The notes: a model not told the origin generated them from the sequence alone. A stretch of 64,000 nt of DNA from Poriferisodalis sp965208485 (GCF_965208485.1 NZ_OZ242344.1:2976001-3040000), one strand, 5' to 3'. Counted from the first letter of the stretch, positions 43,559 to 52,485 are shown. Made by a program: numbers and translations.

Positions 43559-44205
43559 GCGGTGTCCCGTGTGCGCCGTTCCAGCCGATCCGAGCCGGCG
43601 TCCATGCCGGGAAGCGGGCGGGACACCGCACCGCTGTGCTGTGCCAGCAGCTGCACCACCATCTCTTCGGCTTCAGCCCAATCATGAGCGCGTGGTCCGT
43701 CGACATCGGCGTTGTAGGGCTGATCGAAGGTGATTGCGTGTCCACCTGCCTTGCGAATGTCGATGATGTGGTGAGGTGCGTCTTCGATGTAGGCGTCAGC
43801 GTTCACCATCGCCTTGTCGGCGACGAAGCAGATGTCGCGGTAGGGGATGCGCTGGCGGTCGAGCCATTCGACCGTGTCGCTCACCGTGACCCGGTGTCCC
43901 CAGCTCACATACAGGCGGTGCGTCAGCACGCGTATCCACACACCGGCATCAGAGAGTCGCCACAGCGCCTCCGAGCACCCTTCCATCGGTTCCATGTTGC
44001 GGAACATGCGGTAGTCGACCACCGCGATGTGGTGCAGCTTCTCGAATTCGCCGTCGGTGAGGTCCCATTCGGTGAAGTTCCAGCCGCGCACAAGCGGCAG
44101 AGATTCTTCGGGAACTCCGCGCTCGGAGGCCACGACGCGGCGGAATGCCTCGGTGTGCTTCCCGCACACACCGTCGAGATCCACTGCCAATACGAACGCG
44201 GGCAT
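43555..44205 (-). CDS. 5'(3')-deoxyribonucleotidase-like HAD phosphatase
   Basis: The 216-residue protein has the HAD nucleophile motif AVDLDGVCG, a HAD motif II region in RVLTHRLY, a lysine in FVADKAMVNADAYIED and the later acidic motif YIEDAPHHI. This arrangement resembles the NT5C group, which removes phosphate from deoxynucleotides. It is followed, with an ATGA overlap, by the Nudix remnant, so the pair may have served nucleotide clean-up. Confidence 0.7.
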   Translation of the reverse strand: MPAFVLAVDLDGVCGKHTEAFRRVVASERGVPEESLPLVRGWNFTEWDLTDGEFEKLHHIAVVDYRMFRNMEPMEGCSEALWRLSDAGVWIRVLTHRLYVSWGHRVTVSDTVEWLDRQRIPYRDICFVADKAMVNADAYIEDAPHHIIDIRKAGGHAITFDQPYNADVDGPRAHDWAEAEEMVVQLLAQHSGAVSRPLPGMDAGSDRLERRTRDTA

Positions 44206-44340
44206 CCCTGCAACCTAACAACGCGGCCTGTGTTCACTCGGGTGAATTGCCGTCGTTCCCGCGCCGGCGCAGTCGCCGCCGTTTCCGCCACTGGTGCATT
44301 CGGCGGCGTCGCCTGCCGCCGGAGTGCGAAGCTGTGGCAG

Positions 44341-45084
44341 ATGCAGTCCGAGTCCCATGAGAGCAACGTTCACGACCTCGGCGGCGTGAGGGGGTACGGG
44401 CCGGTGCCGCATGATCCGGCGGAGCCACCGTTTCATGCCGACTGGGAGAAGCGCGTGTTCGGCCTGCTGGGCGCCGTGACGTCGGCGACGGCCCGTCGGC
44501 CGGGCGAATTTCGCTACGCACTTGAGCGCCTCGACCCGGCCGATTACTTCGATCACGGCTACTACGGGCGCTGGCTGGCGGGTTTCGAGGTCCTGCTCGC
44601 TGAGTACAGCGTGATCAGCCCCGGCAAGATGACCAGCGAAGTCGCTGAGCGCACCGAAGTTCCCCTCTCCGAGGCGGCCGGTGCATCTCCGGTTCAGCGT
44701 GCTGCGCCCGTTGCCGTCCTTGACTCGGGACGTCTGCCGCCTGATCGGCCCACGCCGACTCCCCGACGTCGCACGGTGCGACGCCAACTGTCCGAGCGCC
44801 CCCGCTTCAGCGTGGGCGACCGGGTGATTGCCCCGGGTCCAGCGCAACCGGGCCACACACGGCGGCCGGACTACGCAGTGGGCAAGGTGGGCATGGTCAC
44901 CAAGCTGCACCCGGCCGAGGTGCTGCCCGACAGCACGGCGCACGACATGGGCGAGCGACCTCAGCACGTCTACTGCGTGGGCTACGACGCCCGGACGCTG
45001 TGGGGCGATGAGGCTGAACCGAACACCACCATTCACGTCGACCTCTACGAGTGCTACCTGCAGGCGGCACCGTCAGAAGACTGA
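44341..45084 (+). CDS. nthB: Nitrile hydratase subunit beta
   Basis: The 247-residue protein begins with VHDLGGVRGYGPV, typical of NHase beta, and continues FHADWEKRVFGLLGA and DYFDHGYYGRWLAGFE. The C-terminal SH3-like barrel has FSVGDRVIAPG, GHTRRPDYAVGKVG and VYCVGYDARTLWGDEA. It forms the alpha-beta heterodimer that hydrates nitriles to amides. The order beta–alpha–accessory is the one usual for cobalt enzymes. Confidence 0.9.
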   Translation: MQSESHESNVHDLGGVRGYGPVPHDPAEPPFHADWEKRVFGLLGAVTSATARRPGEFRYALERLDPADYFDHGYYGRWLAGFEVLLAEYSVISPGKMTSEVAERTEVPLSEAAGASPVQRAAPVAVLDSGRLPPDRPTPTPRRRTVRRQLSERPRFSVGDRVIAPGPAQPGHTRRPDYAVGKVGMVTKLHPAEVLPDSTAHDMGERPQHVYCVGYDARTLWGDEAEPNTTIHVDLYECYLQAAPSED

Positions 45085-45106
45085 GCTGCCGGCAACGGAG
45101 GAACCG

Positions 45107-45733
45107 ATGCACGACGATCACGGACACGGGAACACTCACGATCACTGCGACGCGTCATCGCCGCAGATCCGCGTTGAGGCGCTGGAAGACCTCTTGGTGG
45201 AGCGAGGCATTGCCGACCGTGAGCGGATCGACGCCACCATCGAGCGCTTCGAGCACGATGTCGGCCCGATGATCGGCGCCGGTCTCGTGGCCCGAGCCTG
45301 GGTCGACTCCAGCCTGCGGACACGCCTGCTCGACGATGCCGACGCCGTCGTGGCTGAGCTGGGCGTGCGCGGCGCCGAGATCGAGCACATCGAGATCAAG
45401 GCCAATGAGCCTGGCGTGCACAACGTGGTGGTCTGCACGCTGTGTTCGTGCTACCCGTGGGCGCTGCTGGGCTTGCCGCCGAATTGGTACAAGAGTCCCG
45501 AGTACCGGGCACGCATGGTGCGTGAGCCCCGTGCGGTGCTGTCCGAGATGGGCTTGGACCTCGAACCTGACACTGAGATGCGCGTCTGGGATTCCAGCTC
45601 GGAGACGCGCTTTCTGGTGCTGCCCGAGCGGCCTGCGGGCACCGAGGGCTGGCCCGTCGAGCGCCTCGCCGAACTGGTGACCAGGGATTCCATGATCGGC
45701 GTGGCGCGGGCGGCTGACCCTGGCAATCAATGA
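45107..45733 (+). CDS. nthA: Nitrile hydratase subunit alpha, cobalt type
   Basis: The 208-residue protein has the metal-binding motif VCTLCSCYPW near residue 110. Thr at the second position of the motif marks cobalt enzymes, while iron enzymes have Ser there. The two inner cysteines become sulfinic and sulfenic acids. LPPNWYKSPEYRARMVREPR is a family block. A His/Asp-rich N-terminus (MHDDHGHGNTHDHC) may hold metal during insertion. The ribosome site is strong (GGAGGAACCG), 22 bases after the beta gene. Confidence 0.93.
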   Translation: MHDDHGHGNTHDHCDASSPQIRVEALEDLLVERGIADRERIDATIERFEHDVGPMIGAGLVARAWVDSSLRTRLLDDADAVVAELGVRGAEIEHIEIKANEPGVHNVVVCTLCSCYPWALLGLPPNWYKSPEYRARMVREPRAVLSEMGLDLEPDTEMRVWDSSSETRFLVLPERPAGTEGWPVERLAELVTRDSMIGVARAADPGNQ

Positions 45734-45743
45734 GGCGGCGCCC

Positions 45744-46097
45744 ATGAGCATCGACCTGCTGGAGGGCACCCCGGCCGCCATGCCGCGCGACAACGGTGAG
45801 CTGGTCTTCTCCGAACCGTGGCAAGTCCGGGCATTCGGCCTGGCAGCCGACCTCGTCGACGGCGGCTGCTTCACTTGGGACGAGTTCCGCGTCCACCTCA
45901 TCAAGGCCATTTCACGTTGGGAGACGGCATCCGGCGGCGGCGAGGTGGCTGAGCCGTGGGACTACTACCAGTGCTGGCTGACAGCACTCGAGCACACAGT
46001 GGCCGAACGCGACCTGCTGAGCGGTGATGCGGTTGCCGATCACGTCGCCGCGTACGCCTCCCGCCCGGCTGGCCACGACCATTCAGGCGACTGCTGA
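45744..46097 (+). CDS. Nitrile hydratase accessory (cobalt insertion) protein
   Basis: The 117-residue protein resembles the beta-subunit N-terminal fold used by NHase activators: LVFSEPWQVRAFGLAADLVDGG, FTWDEFRVHLIKAI and WDYYQCWLTALEHTVAERDLL. It ends HDHSGDC, a plausible metal ligand tail. Such proteins form a complex with alpha and swap in a cobalt-loaded alpha subunit. It starts 10 bases after nthA. Confidence 0.85.
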   Translation: MSIDLLEGTPAAMPRDNGELVFSEPWQVRAFGLAADLVDGGCFTWDEFRVHLIKAISRWETASGGGEVAEPWDYYQCWLTALEHTVAERDLLSGDAVADHVAAYASRPAGHDHSGDC

Positions 46098-46429
46098 GTC
46101 CGTCTGAGTCCGTCTGAGTCCGCAGACATCGGCCTGCATCTGTCGGCTTCTGCCAGCACGCGCCCGAACCGTACGGGTGTCTGGCCTGAATTTGGCGGGT
46201 CGGCGGCTGTTTGGGGTGGTGGTGGGCTTGTGACCTGTGGTTTGTGTTCGGTCAGGGTGGACCATTGACCCTCTCTGGTTTCCACATCTCTCGGTCGTCC
46301 TGAGCTTTGCAGCCCTCGTCTTCTTCTCCGGCTGTCGCCGACAACAACCCGCTCTTGACTATGAACTGACGCGTTTGGCTCGTACGGTGGTGATGAATCC
46401 AAGGATCTGTGAGGAACTACGAGGCTTCC
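46098..46429. other. Gap with a short triplicated motif
   Basis: Immediately after the accessory gene the motif GTCTGAGTCC is present three times in tandem. The rest is G-rich on the plus strand with no supported gene. A TTGACT near 46352 has no convincing -10 partner. Confidence 0.4.
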
Positions 46430-47236
46430 ATGAGATTTCTGTCAAGACTGATTCCCCGGTCCACCAGCGGGCGTTGGGCGGCTGGCCTCGGCGTTGCCGC
46501 TGTAGTCGGGGTCGGCATCTACTTGGTCTTCTTCGTTTTCGCGTTTCATCTGATCTTCGTGGACGAGGTGGTCGACGAGGAGGGTCCTGAGTTCGCCGTC
46601 GAGGCCGACATCGACGAGCTGATCCGTGAAGCGCTTGACACCGTCGGGACGGCGGGAGCGCCAAGTGCATCGGCTGGCTCGACGGGCGGGTCCGATGTCG
46701 GCGAATCCGGCACCGCTGGTTCAGGGGCCACACCGGTCGCCGACGAGTCAATGTCGGTGGCCGAGCATCCTGATGACGAAGGCGAGGCAGCCACCGCCGC
46801 CACAGATGCGCCCGCTGCGAACGCGTCCGCGGCGACAGTTCCAGCCACTACAGCAGCCGCGACGGCCACGACGGAACCCGACGACGGCGGCGTCCGCGTC
46901 GCTTACGTAGGGAGCTTCGGGTCCCGGTCGCACCCCGCGGAGGGCACGGCGGTCGTGCTCACGGACGGTACGCAGACCTTCCTGCGGTTCGACGACGACT
47001 TCGCTACCGACAACGGCCCCGATCTGAACGTGTACCTGCACACTGCGGGTCCGGACGCCTCGGTTGACGATCTAGTGGGCGATTTCATCGACTTGGGCGA
47101 CCTGAAGGGCAATATCGGGGCGCAGAACTACGTGGTTCCCGACGACGTGGACCTCAACCGCTACAGCACCGTATCAGTCTGGTGTGTCCGCTTCCGCGTG
47201 GTCTTCGGCACCGCTGAGCTGGTGCCGATGAGCTGA
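46430..47236 (+). CDS. Membrane-anchored DM13-domain protein
   Basis: The 268-residue protein has one N-terminal helix (GLGVAAVVGVGIYLVFFVFAF) and a long Ala/Thr/Glu-rich linker. A DM13 domain near the C-terminus has GPDLNVYLHTAG, FIDLGDLKGNIGAQNYVVP and the conserved Cys in VSVWCVRFRVVFGTAEL. DM13 domains are proposed to act in extracytoplasmic redox or electron transfer through this cysteine. The start at 46430 is favoured, with GAGG upstream. A GTG at 46409 is also in frame. Confidence 0.82.
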   Translation: MRFLSRLIPRSTSGRWAAGLGVAAVVGVGIYLVFFVFAFHLIFVDEVVDEEGPEFAVEADIDELIREALDTVGTAGAPSASAGSTGGSDVGESGTAGSGATPVADESMSVAEHPDDEGEAATAATDAPAANASAATVPATTAAATATTEPDDGGVRVAYVGSFGSRSHPAEGTAVVLTDGTQTFLRFDDDFATDNGPDLNVYLHTAGPDASVDDLVGDFIDLGDLKGNIGAQNYVVPDDVDLNRYSTVSVWCVRFRVVFGTAELVPMS

Positions 47237-47553
47237 TCTCCAGCCTTGTCAGGGCCTCGCCGTCCCGCACGGCGGACGCATCCATCGGGCACAGTCTCTG
47301 AGGTCCGGGCATGGCGTCGGCGGGTGCGGTAGAGGACGGGCAGGTCTATCCGGCTGCAGGTTGCGCTGGGGCAGTGTCGCGCTGACATGCATGGCGTCTC
47401 CTCTGGTTCGGCGCTGCTCGGCGAAGGGCCATCTTGCTGCAATCGGCCGCACTGCCGCAGCCCGCGGCCAGGGCCGTGCACCAGACTGGATACGCGGACG
47501 GCACAATTGCCAGTCAGAACGGCAATAGATGGACCCGCCGCTAGGGCTCGCTT
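47237..47553. other. Gap without a supported gene
   Basis: No frame with convincing coding character or RNA gene is seen between the DM13 gene and the decayed SRPBCC gene. The sequence may hold promoter elements for either side. Confidence 0.4.
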
Positions 47554-48060
47554 GTGGCCGAGACAACCACCATGTTGGCGATCCCGGTCGCTCTGCCGAC
47601 GTATGGGAAACGCTGGCGGACTTCGGGGAGATCGTGCGCTGAACTCCGAACGTCGATCACTCATGCCTGTTGAGTGCCCAGTCCGAGGGCGTGGACACGG
47701 TACGTCGCATCCGAACCGGACGCAGGACGCTGGTGGAGCGAGTGGTCGAGTGGGCGCCCGGCCAACAACTCAGCTATGTCATCGAGGGGCTGCCTGCCAT
47801 GGTCCGGTCGCTGCAGAGCACTTGGCATCTCGACGAGCGAGGCTCCCGCACGGTGGTGTCGCTCACCATCGCCGTCGACACAGGGTCGATCGCCGATGCT
47901 GGCATGTCGGTCGATGTTGCCAGCCCCAAGGGCGGGGTCATCCCAGTGGACCCGCAGTCGCTGCGTTCCCCGCTGCACACCGAGGCTTGTGACCGCTTCC
48001 TCGCGGATGAGGAGCTGAAGGCCAAGGTGCTGGAATCGCTGGCCGTCGTTCCGCCGCCGC
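47554..48060 (+). pseudogene. SRPBCC (polyketide cyclase-like) gene with frameshift and stop
   Basis: A GTG at 47554 starts VAETTTMLAIPVALP in one frame. The match then continues in another frame as ADVWETLADFGEIVR, hits TGA at 47640 where relatives have Trp (TGG), and continues in that second frame with TPNVDHSCLL, VRRIRTGRRTLVERVVEW and APGQQLSYVIEGLP. One frameshift and one nonsense change therefore separate conserved parts. The 3' end is unclear and runs towards tRNA-Arg. Confidence 0.65.
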
Positions 48061-48142
48061 GGCCTGTCCGCCACCGAGACAGAGGCCGTCCTGACCTCGA
48101 CCTTGAGCACGCTATTGGGCTGAGACAGCCGCATTATCTCTG

Positions 48143-48215
48143 CGCCCTCGGCAGGATTCGAACCTGCGACGCACGGTTTAGGAAACCGACGCTCTATCCC
48201 CTGAGCTACGAGGGC
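48143..48215 (-). tRNA. tRNA-Arg (anticodon CCT)
   Basis: The 73-nt cloverleaf has acceptor GCCCTCG/CGAGGGC, D-stem GCTC/GAGC, anticodon loop TTCCTAA (CCT, reading AGG) and T-loop TTCGAAT. CCA is not encoded. It forms the left border of the accessory island. The island lies on its 5' side, whereas phage-type integration normally uses the 3' end. Confidence 0.93.
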
Positions 48216-48231
48216 GGGGTGTGTGCGAAAT

Positions 48232-48268
48232 GTAGTGCGGAATACGGTGCGGAATTAAGTGCGGAATT
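48232..48268. repeat. Three 12-bp direct repeats near tRNA-Arg
   Basis: AGTGCGGAATAC, GGTGCGGAATTA and AGTGCGGAATTG lie in direct succession 17 bp beyond the tRNA 5' end. They resemble iterated protein-binding sites and adjoin the transposase-like gene, for whose product they could be end or binding sites. Confidence 0.5.
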
Positions 48269-48342
48269 GGAGACCGGCGTTCAGTCTGATTGTGGCCTGT
48301 GGGGGCGGCTGTGCTGGGTTTCGGGGCTGATTTTGGGGTGTT

Positions 48343-50055
48343 TCAGGCCGCGATCGTCAGTTTCGGGGGCGGTGGCTGCTGCTGTTGCTGTTCGTCGGGG
48401 ACGAGGAGCTGTCCGAAGATTTCGGTGTGGTGATCGTTGGTGCGTTTGGCGTGGGCGAGCATGGCTCGGGCGAGCTGGAGAAGCTGGAAGCCGAGTGCCT
48501 GGTAGCGGTTGTTGTCGCGGGATTTGGTGATGCATCGCTTGTCTCGGAGCATTGCTTTGAGGTCTCGGTTGCTGGACTCGGCGTCTTCTCGGCATCCGAA
48601 GACGTCTTCGAAGTGGGGGTCGGATTCGGGGATCGATGAGATGGTGCCGGGGCGCCTTGTGTTCTTGTCGAGTTTGAGTTCTTCGAGTGGTGTGTCCATG
48701 CGCATGCTGATCGTCGCGCCTTGCTGGTGTTTGGGGACGATGGGGTGGTCGGGGAGCGCGAGGTCGTTGTAGACGGCGTAGCCGCTTGTTCTCTGTGTGA
48801 CTCTGTATCGGCGGATGCAGCTCAGCGGCACATAGCAGTCGTCTCCGTCGCCGTTGGGCATGATGACGGTCTTGGTGCCGTCTATGGCGATGACCTCGGT
48901 GGCGAGCGCGATGGTCTCGGTGGTTACGCCGGTGGTCTCGTCGAGGGTCTTGTGAGTGAAGACCTGTTCGCCGTAGTTGCGCATGACCGGCTTTTCCTTG
49001 GTGACGCGCCGCAGCTTGGCGATCGGCTGGATGCCTGTCTTGAGCAGCCAGTCGCGGTCCGCTGCGGGCAGCGCCATGTCGTACCCGAATCCGTAGAGCC
49101 CTTCGATGACTTCGGTGCGTTCTTCGAGCAGCTGTGCGAGCACTTGCACGCACAGCGTGGCATCGGAGAACGAGCGCTGCGCTTCGCCTTTGATGTAGCA
49201 GCCGAGCAGCATGCGCTCTTGGGGGTAGGGGGTGCGCGAGAACAGCATGCAGTACTCGAAGTTCGGCCCGGGCGCGGTCTTGCCGGGTTCTGCTTCGGGT
49301 GTGAACGCCTCGCGGTCGCAGTTTCGGGGGTTGCCTCGTTTGGTGAGCTTGGTCGGGTCGGTGTTGTTGTACAGCCCGTCGACCTTGCAGCCGTCAGCGA
49401 CGATCAGCTGGGTGGAGTCGGGAAGGGTGTAGGTGCCTGATGACGGGTTGAACTGTCCCATCGAGAGCAGCGCGTCGACGCAGTGTCCCATCGCGGCTCG
49501 TTCGAGCTTGTTGAGCACTGTGCCGTCGAGGTACTCCTTGCGGACCCGGTCGTGACAGAACCGGCTGAAGCTCGCAGACAGCCGCTGTTCGGGCCTGTCG
49601 GGACGGGCCGCGTCCAGTCTTCTGTTGATCGTTTGCCACAGGCTCTCGGCAGGTCCCGCAGCAAGATCGGGGTTGATCTCGAAGTGCATCGCGGTGGCTC
49701 CGCCGAAGATGTAGGTGCCGCACAAGAACACCACCGCGTCGAACGCTGTGTACCCGGGACGGCGCCCTCTGGTGCCCTGGCGAATGGCGTCGATCTCTTC
49801 TTGGAAGTCCTGAGCGATCTGCCAGGTCGCCTCCATCGCGGCGACCGCGCAGATCAGCTGCACCCGGGTGGCGCGCACCCCGAAGCCTTTGAACTTGCGC
49901 TCCTTGTCGTCTTCATTGTTGTGCTTGTCGTCGTGGTCGGGTCTGCTAGCGGCGGTGGCGGTGGCGAGGTCTTTGACACGGATCGGCTCGCCGTCCGCGA
50001 ACAGCGCCCGATAACGGGTCTCGCATGTTCGGTCGACGGTCGTGTTCTCAGCCAT
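48343..50055 (-). CDS. DDE-type transposase-like protein of unrecognised family
   Basis: The 570-residue protein has an RNase H-like layout. There is a first Asp in QLIVADGCKVDG (D221), a second in GLYGFGYDMALPAADRDWLL (D326), and a Glu in REDAESSNRDLKAML (E493), followed by a helical end with LGFQLLQLARAMLAHAKR. A Gln/Pro run closes the protein. This DDE spacing with the NRDLK-like block fits a transposase, but I cannot place it in a named IS family. The ATG at 50055 overlaps by 8 bases the stop of a recombinase-like gene, so both are made from one message. No terminal inverted repeats were found by eye. Confidence 0.6.
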   Translation of the reverse strand: MAENTTVDRTCETRYRALFADGEPIRVKDLATATAASRPDHDDKHNNEDDKERKFKGFGVRATRVQLICAVAAMEATWQIAQDFQEEIDAIRQGTRGRRPGYTAFDAVVFLCGTYIFGGATAMHFEINPDLAAGPAESLWQTINRRLDAARPDRPEQRLSASFSRFCHDRVRKEYLDGTVLNKLERAAMGHCVDALLSMGQFNPSSGTYTLPDSTQLIVADGCKVDGLYNNTDPTKLTKRGNPRNCDREAFTPEAEPGKTAPGPNFEYCMLFSRTPYPQERMLLGCYIKGEAQRSFSDATLCVQVLAQLLEERTEVIEGLYGFGYDMALPAADRDWLLKTGIQPIAKLRRVTKEKPVMRNYGEQVFTHKTLDETTGVTTETIALATEVIAIDGTKTVIMPNGDGDDCYVPLSCIRRYRVTQRTSGYAVYNDLALPDHPIVPKHQQGATISMRMDTPLEELKLDKNTRRPGTISSIPESDPHFEDVFGCREDAESSNRDLKAMLRDKRCITKSRDNNRYQALGFQLLQLARAMLAHAKRTNDHHTEIFGQLLVPDEQQQQQPPPPKLTIAA

Positions 50056-51079
50056 CGCTGCCGCCTTCGGGCAGGGCGCGTCGGAACACCTTGATGACAT
50101 CGTCCACGGAGTCCACACCCAGGAAATTGGCGGCGGCGATGATCCCGTGAGCGTGGGCGATGCGGTGCGCCGTGGTGTAGCGGATCGAGCGCGCCACGAC
50201 CCCCGGGCGGTGTGCGATGCCGGCGTCTTCGAGCACTCTTCGCAGTCTCACCGTGACCGAGTGCTTCGCTCGGTCCAGCGAAAGTCCCGCCGTCACGCAC
50301 AAGGGTGCCGAGGCGCACAGACCGCTGCGGTTGCGCAGCTGGAACCTGACTTCTATCTGTCCCCAGTCGTCGAAGGGGTTGACGCGCTCGGCGATTCCCT
50401 TGGCGCCGGGCAGGCGCACGAACCCGCGCACCGGGTCGATGTGGCCCGCAGTGATCGTGGCGATCTCCGACGCGGTGGCGCCGGCACCGCTGAGCGCGAC
50501 CAGCAGAGGCAGATCAGTTGTGATCATCCCGCCCTTGGCGCTGGCTCGCACCAGCCGCGTCTCGTCCGCCGTCAGAGGACGCATAGCGGACTCGCTCGTC
50601 TGGCGCCTGGGCATCTCGCAGAGCAGCGACGCAGCCTCGACATTCGCGCCCAATGCCTGCGCCGCCTCCAGCACCGACCTCGCGGCCCACGCCCTGTTCG
50701 ACGCGGTGTTCGGCGCCACCTGCCGGTACTCACCCATCGCGTTCGGCCGTGCTGTGCAGCACCAGTTCGACACCATCTCCATGACGACCCGATCCCACGT
50801 GCGCGCGACGCTGTTCAGATATCTCAGAAGACGGGTCGCTTCCTCGGTGGCTTTCTTCGCGGTCGCGGCGTTTGCGATATAGCGCGCACGGACCGCTTCG
50901 ATGATTGCCGGTATCCAGCACTCGATCCGAGGCTCATTCATCGACTGAAGCTCCAAAGCGAATACAGCCGCACGGATATAGTGGGATGTCTCGGAGTCGA
51001 TGATTTCTCGCGCGTCTGTGCCCCAGGTGTTCCCGGCGAGCGGAAACAGAGTCGGCGAGAAATTGACGTTATGTTCCAT
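50048..51079 (-). CDS. Catalytically degenerate tyrosine-recombinase-like protein
   Basis: The 343-residue protein has the two-domain plan of tyrosine recombinases: a helical core-binding part, then PLTADETRLVRAS, PLLVALSGAGATASEIATI and a C-terminal block. Residues needed for catalysis are missing. The motif I Arg is replaced in GATASEI (200–206). The HxxRH box reads ARSIRYT with only the Arg kept. The LGH box is LGV, and the nucleophile position reads VF (F332). It probably binds DNA without cutting. It is translationally coupled to the DDE-transposase-like gene. Confidence 0.6.
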   Translation of the reverse strand: MEHNVNFSPTLFPLAGNTWGTDAREIIDSETSHYIRAAVFALELQSMNEPRIECWIPAIIEAVRARYIANAATAKKATEEATRLLRYLNSVARTWDRVVMEMVSNWCCTARPNAMGEYRQVAPNTASNRAWAARSVLEAAQALGANVEAASLLCEMPRRQTSESAMRPLTADETRLVRASAKGGMITTDLPLLVALSGAGATASEIATITAGHIDPVRGFVRLPGAKGIAERVNPFDDWGQIEVRFQLRNRSGLCASAPLCVTAGLSLDRAKHSVTVRLRRVLEDAGIAHRPGVVARSIRYTTAHRIAHAHGIIAAANFLGVDSVDDVIKVFRRALPEGGSDG

Positions 51080-51598
51080 GGCACTGGTGACCGGCTGCAG
51101 CGTTCCAGGTGCAATTTGGGCGCTGTGGCCGGTTGCTTCAAATATGTGTGGTGCGCATAGTTTAGTGAGTTTTGCCGGAATCGGTCACGAATTAAATTTG
51201 AGCCGTTCACGCCATTGAATGAAAATGCGGCCATCTGACAGTCCGAACATCGTGAATCGCGGCAACGGCGCGACCAGTGGGCGAGAAAACCGTAAGGCGC
51301 CAATGTCGCTTATGTCAAGGCTTTAGCGGACGTGTTAGCGATCCGAGTTCGGCCCCGAAATCTGCACTCGAATTGCGTTCGGCGAGTGATCCAACACCGA
51401 GAACTTGTGTTGAATGTTGAGACTGCAGTTGAGTCTAATTGTTTAGCGAGCTATGTACGTTAGGAAAATCAAAGGGCCATCGCCGCTCTACCGCTGCCCC
51501 TAAGACCAGCAGGGGCACGGAGACCGGAGACCTAGCTCAGAATAAGCTCGCTTGATCACACGATCGCTATAGAGGCGTCTAAGGGTTCCGACAGTAGC
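51080..51598. other. AT-richer non-coding gap with a hairpin
   Basis: This 519-bp gap is noticeably less GC-rich than its surroundings and has no convincing gene. TGCCCCT (51495–51501) and AGGGGCA (51511–51517) form a perfect 7-bp stem downstream of the endonuclease gene and may end its transcript. The segment near 51130–51200 should hold the promoter of the recombinase-like operon. Confidence 0.5.
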
Positions 51599-52450
51599 TT
51601 ACACCTGTCGATCTCGGGTCGCTTCGGTCCAATCCCTTACGAGAGCCGGGATGCGATCGACAATCTCGCGGCCGAAGATCACCTCATCGACATAACCCAT
51701 GTGCATGGCATCGACTAGCCGACACAGATACGACCTGCCCATGCCCCACCAGGTTCTGTGAGAGTCGAGGAAGAAATAGTGTGCGACACTCTTTTCTGAC
51801 ACTGTAGCAAGTTTCTTGAGTTCCATGCCGTCAAGCAGCGTTTCATAGATTCCCCCGGCGACCCGGCTCCCAAAGGTGGTGGTGTAGTAATACTCTTTGA
51901 TCTCCCATATCGCTATCGGGTCGATGACTGAGCGATATGCGCCGTCTACACGGCGGGCGAGAGTTCCAACAAGGCCGGCATCATCTGTTACCTTTGTAAG
52001 CTGCTTGGGATCGTAATCACATTCAGTATCGCCGATTGCTGCTTCGATGAGCATGTTGATGAGACCCGTGAAGTACGCCGGCACCTTCTTTTCGCCTCTT
52101 TGCTTGTTCATGGGCTGAGGACTGGACGGATCGAGTTCTGCCAACTTGCTCATGTAGAGCGTGCTGACTTCCTCTACGTCCATTAGGTGGTGCTGGACAT
52201 GGGAATTGAGTGCCTCGGCGCGATACTGGAAATAGTCGAGTAGGTGTTCGCCGAGTGGTGTCAGCCCATCGGTGGTACGAATTCGCGTGTTGGGGATGCC
52301 GAGCTTCTGGGCCGTCTGGTCCAGAGCCCGCTCGTTGGGAGCCTTGACTTCGGATTTCCCGTGTATCGAATACCCGTGCTGTTCGCCGACGGCTCGGACG
52401 TACGCCCAGAAGAAATCAGATTGGTTCAGAAAGCGTGGATCAGGTTGCAT
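51599..52450 (-). CDS. Putative type II restriction endonuclease
   Basis: The 283-residue protein has a PD-(D/E)xK-like centre: VIDPIAIWEIKEYYYTTTFG near residue 190, with the ExK pair in WEIKEY. No other domain is recognised. It starts 35 bp after the end of a Dam-class methyltransferase gene on the same strand, the arrangement of a type II restriction–modification system. The recognition site cannot be read from sequence. The pair has lower GC than the core genes, consistent with transfer. Confidence 0.65.
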   Translation of the reverse strand: MQPDPRFLNQSDFFWAYVRAVGEQHGYSIHGKSEVKAPNERALDQTAQKLGIPNTRIRTTDGLTPLGEHLLDYFQYRAEALNSHVQHHLMDVEEVSTLYMSKLAELDPSSPQPMNKQRGEKKVPAYFTGLINMLIEAAIGDTECDYDPKQLTKVTDDAGLVGTLARRVDGAYRSVIDPIAIWEIKEYYYTTTFGSRVAGGIYETLLDGMELKKLATVSEKSVAHYFFLDSHRTWWGMGRSYLCRLVDAMHMGYVDEVIFGREIVDRIPALVRDWTEATRDRQV

Positions 52451-52485
52451 TCTCGACTCCCGACGTGGGCACCCACAAACGGGTG

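Noticed and set aside
46340..46385. ECF-sigma-type promoter before the DM13 gene
   Set aside because: GAAC and CGTA-like elements exist, but their spacing is shorter than that of known ECF promoters.
47161..47664. A 167-codon minus-strand frame after the DM13 gene
   Set aside because: No protein-like pattern, and it is antisense to the end of DM13 and the start of the SRPBCC remnant.
48143..51079. Integration of the island at tRNA-Arg by the recombinase-like protein
   Set aside because: The island lies on the 5' side of the tRNA, no duplicated tRNA 3' end was found by eye, and the recombinase-like protein lacks catalytic residues.
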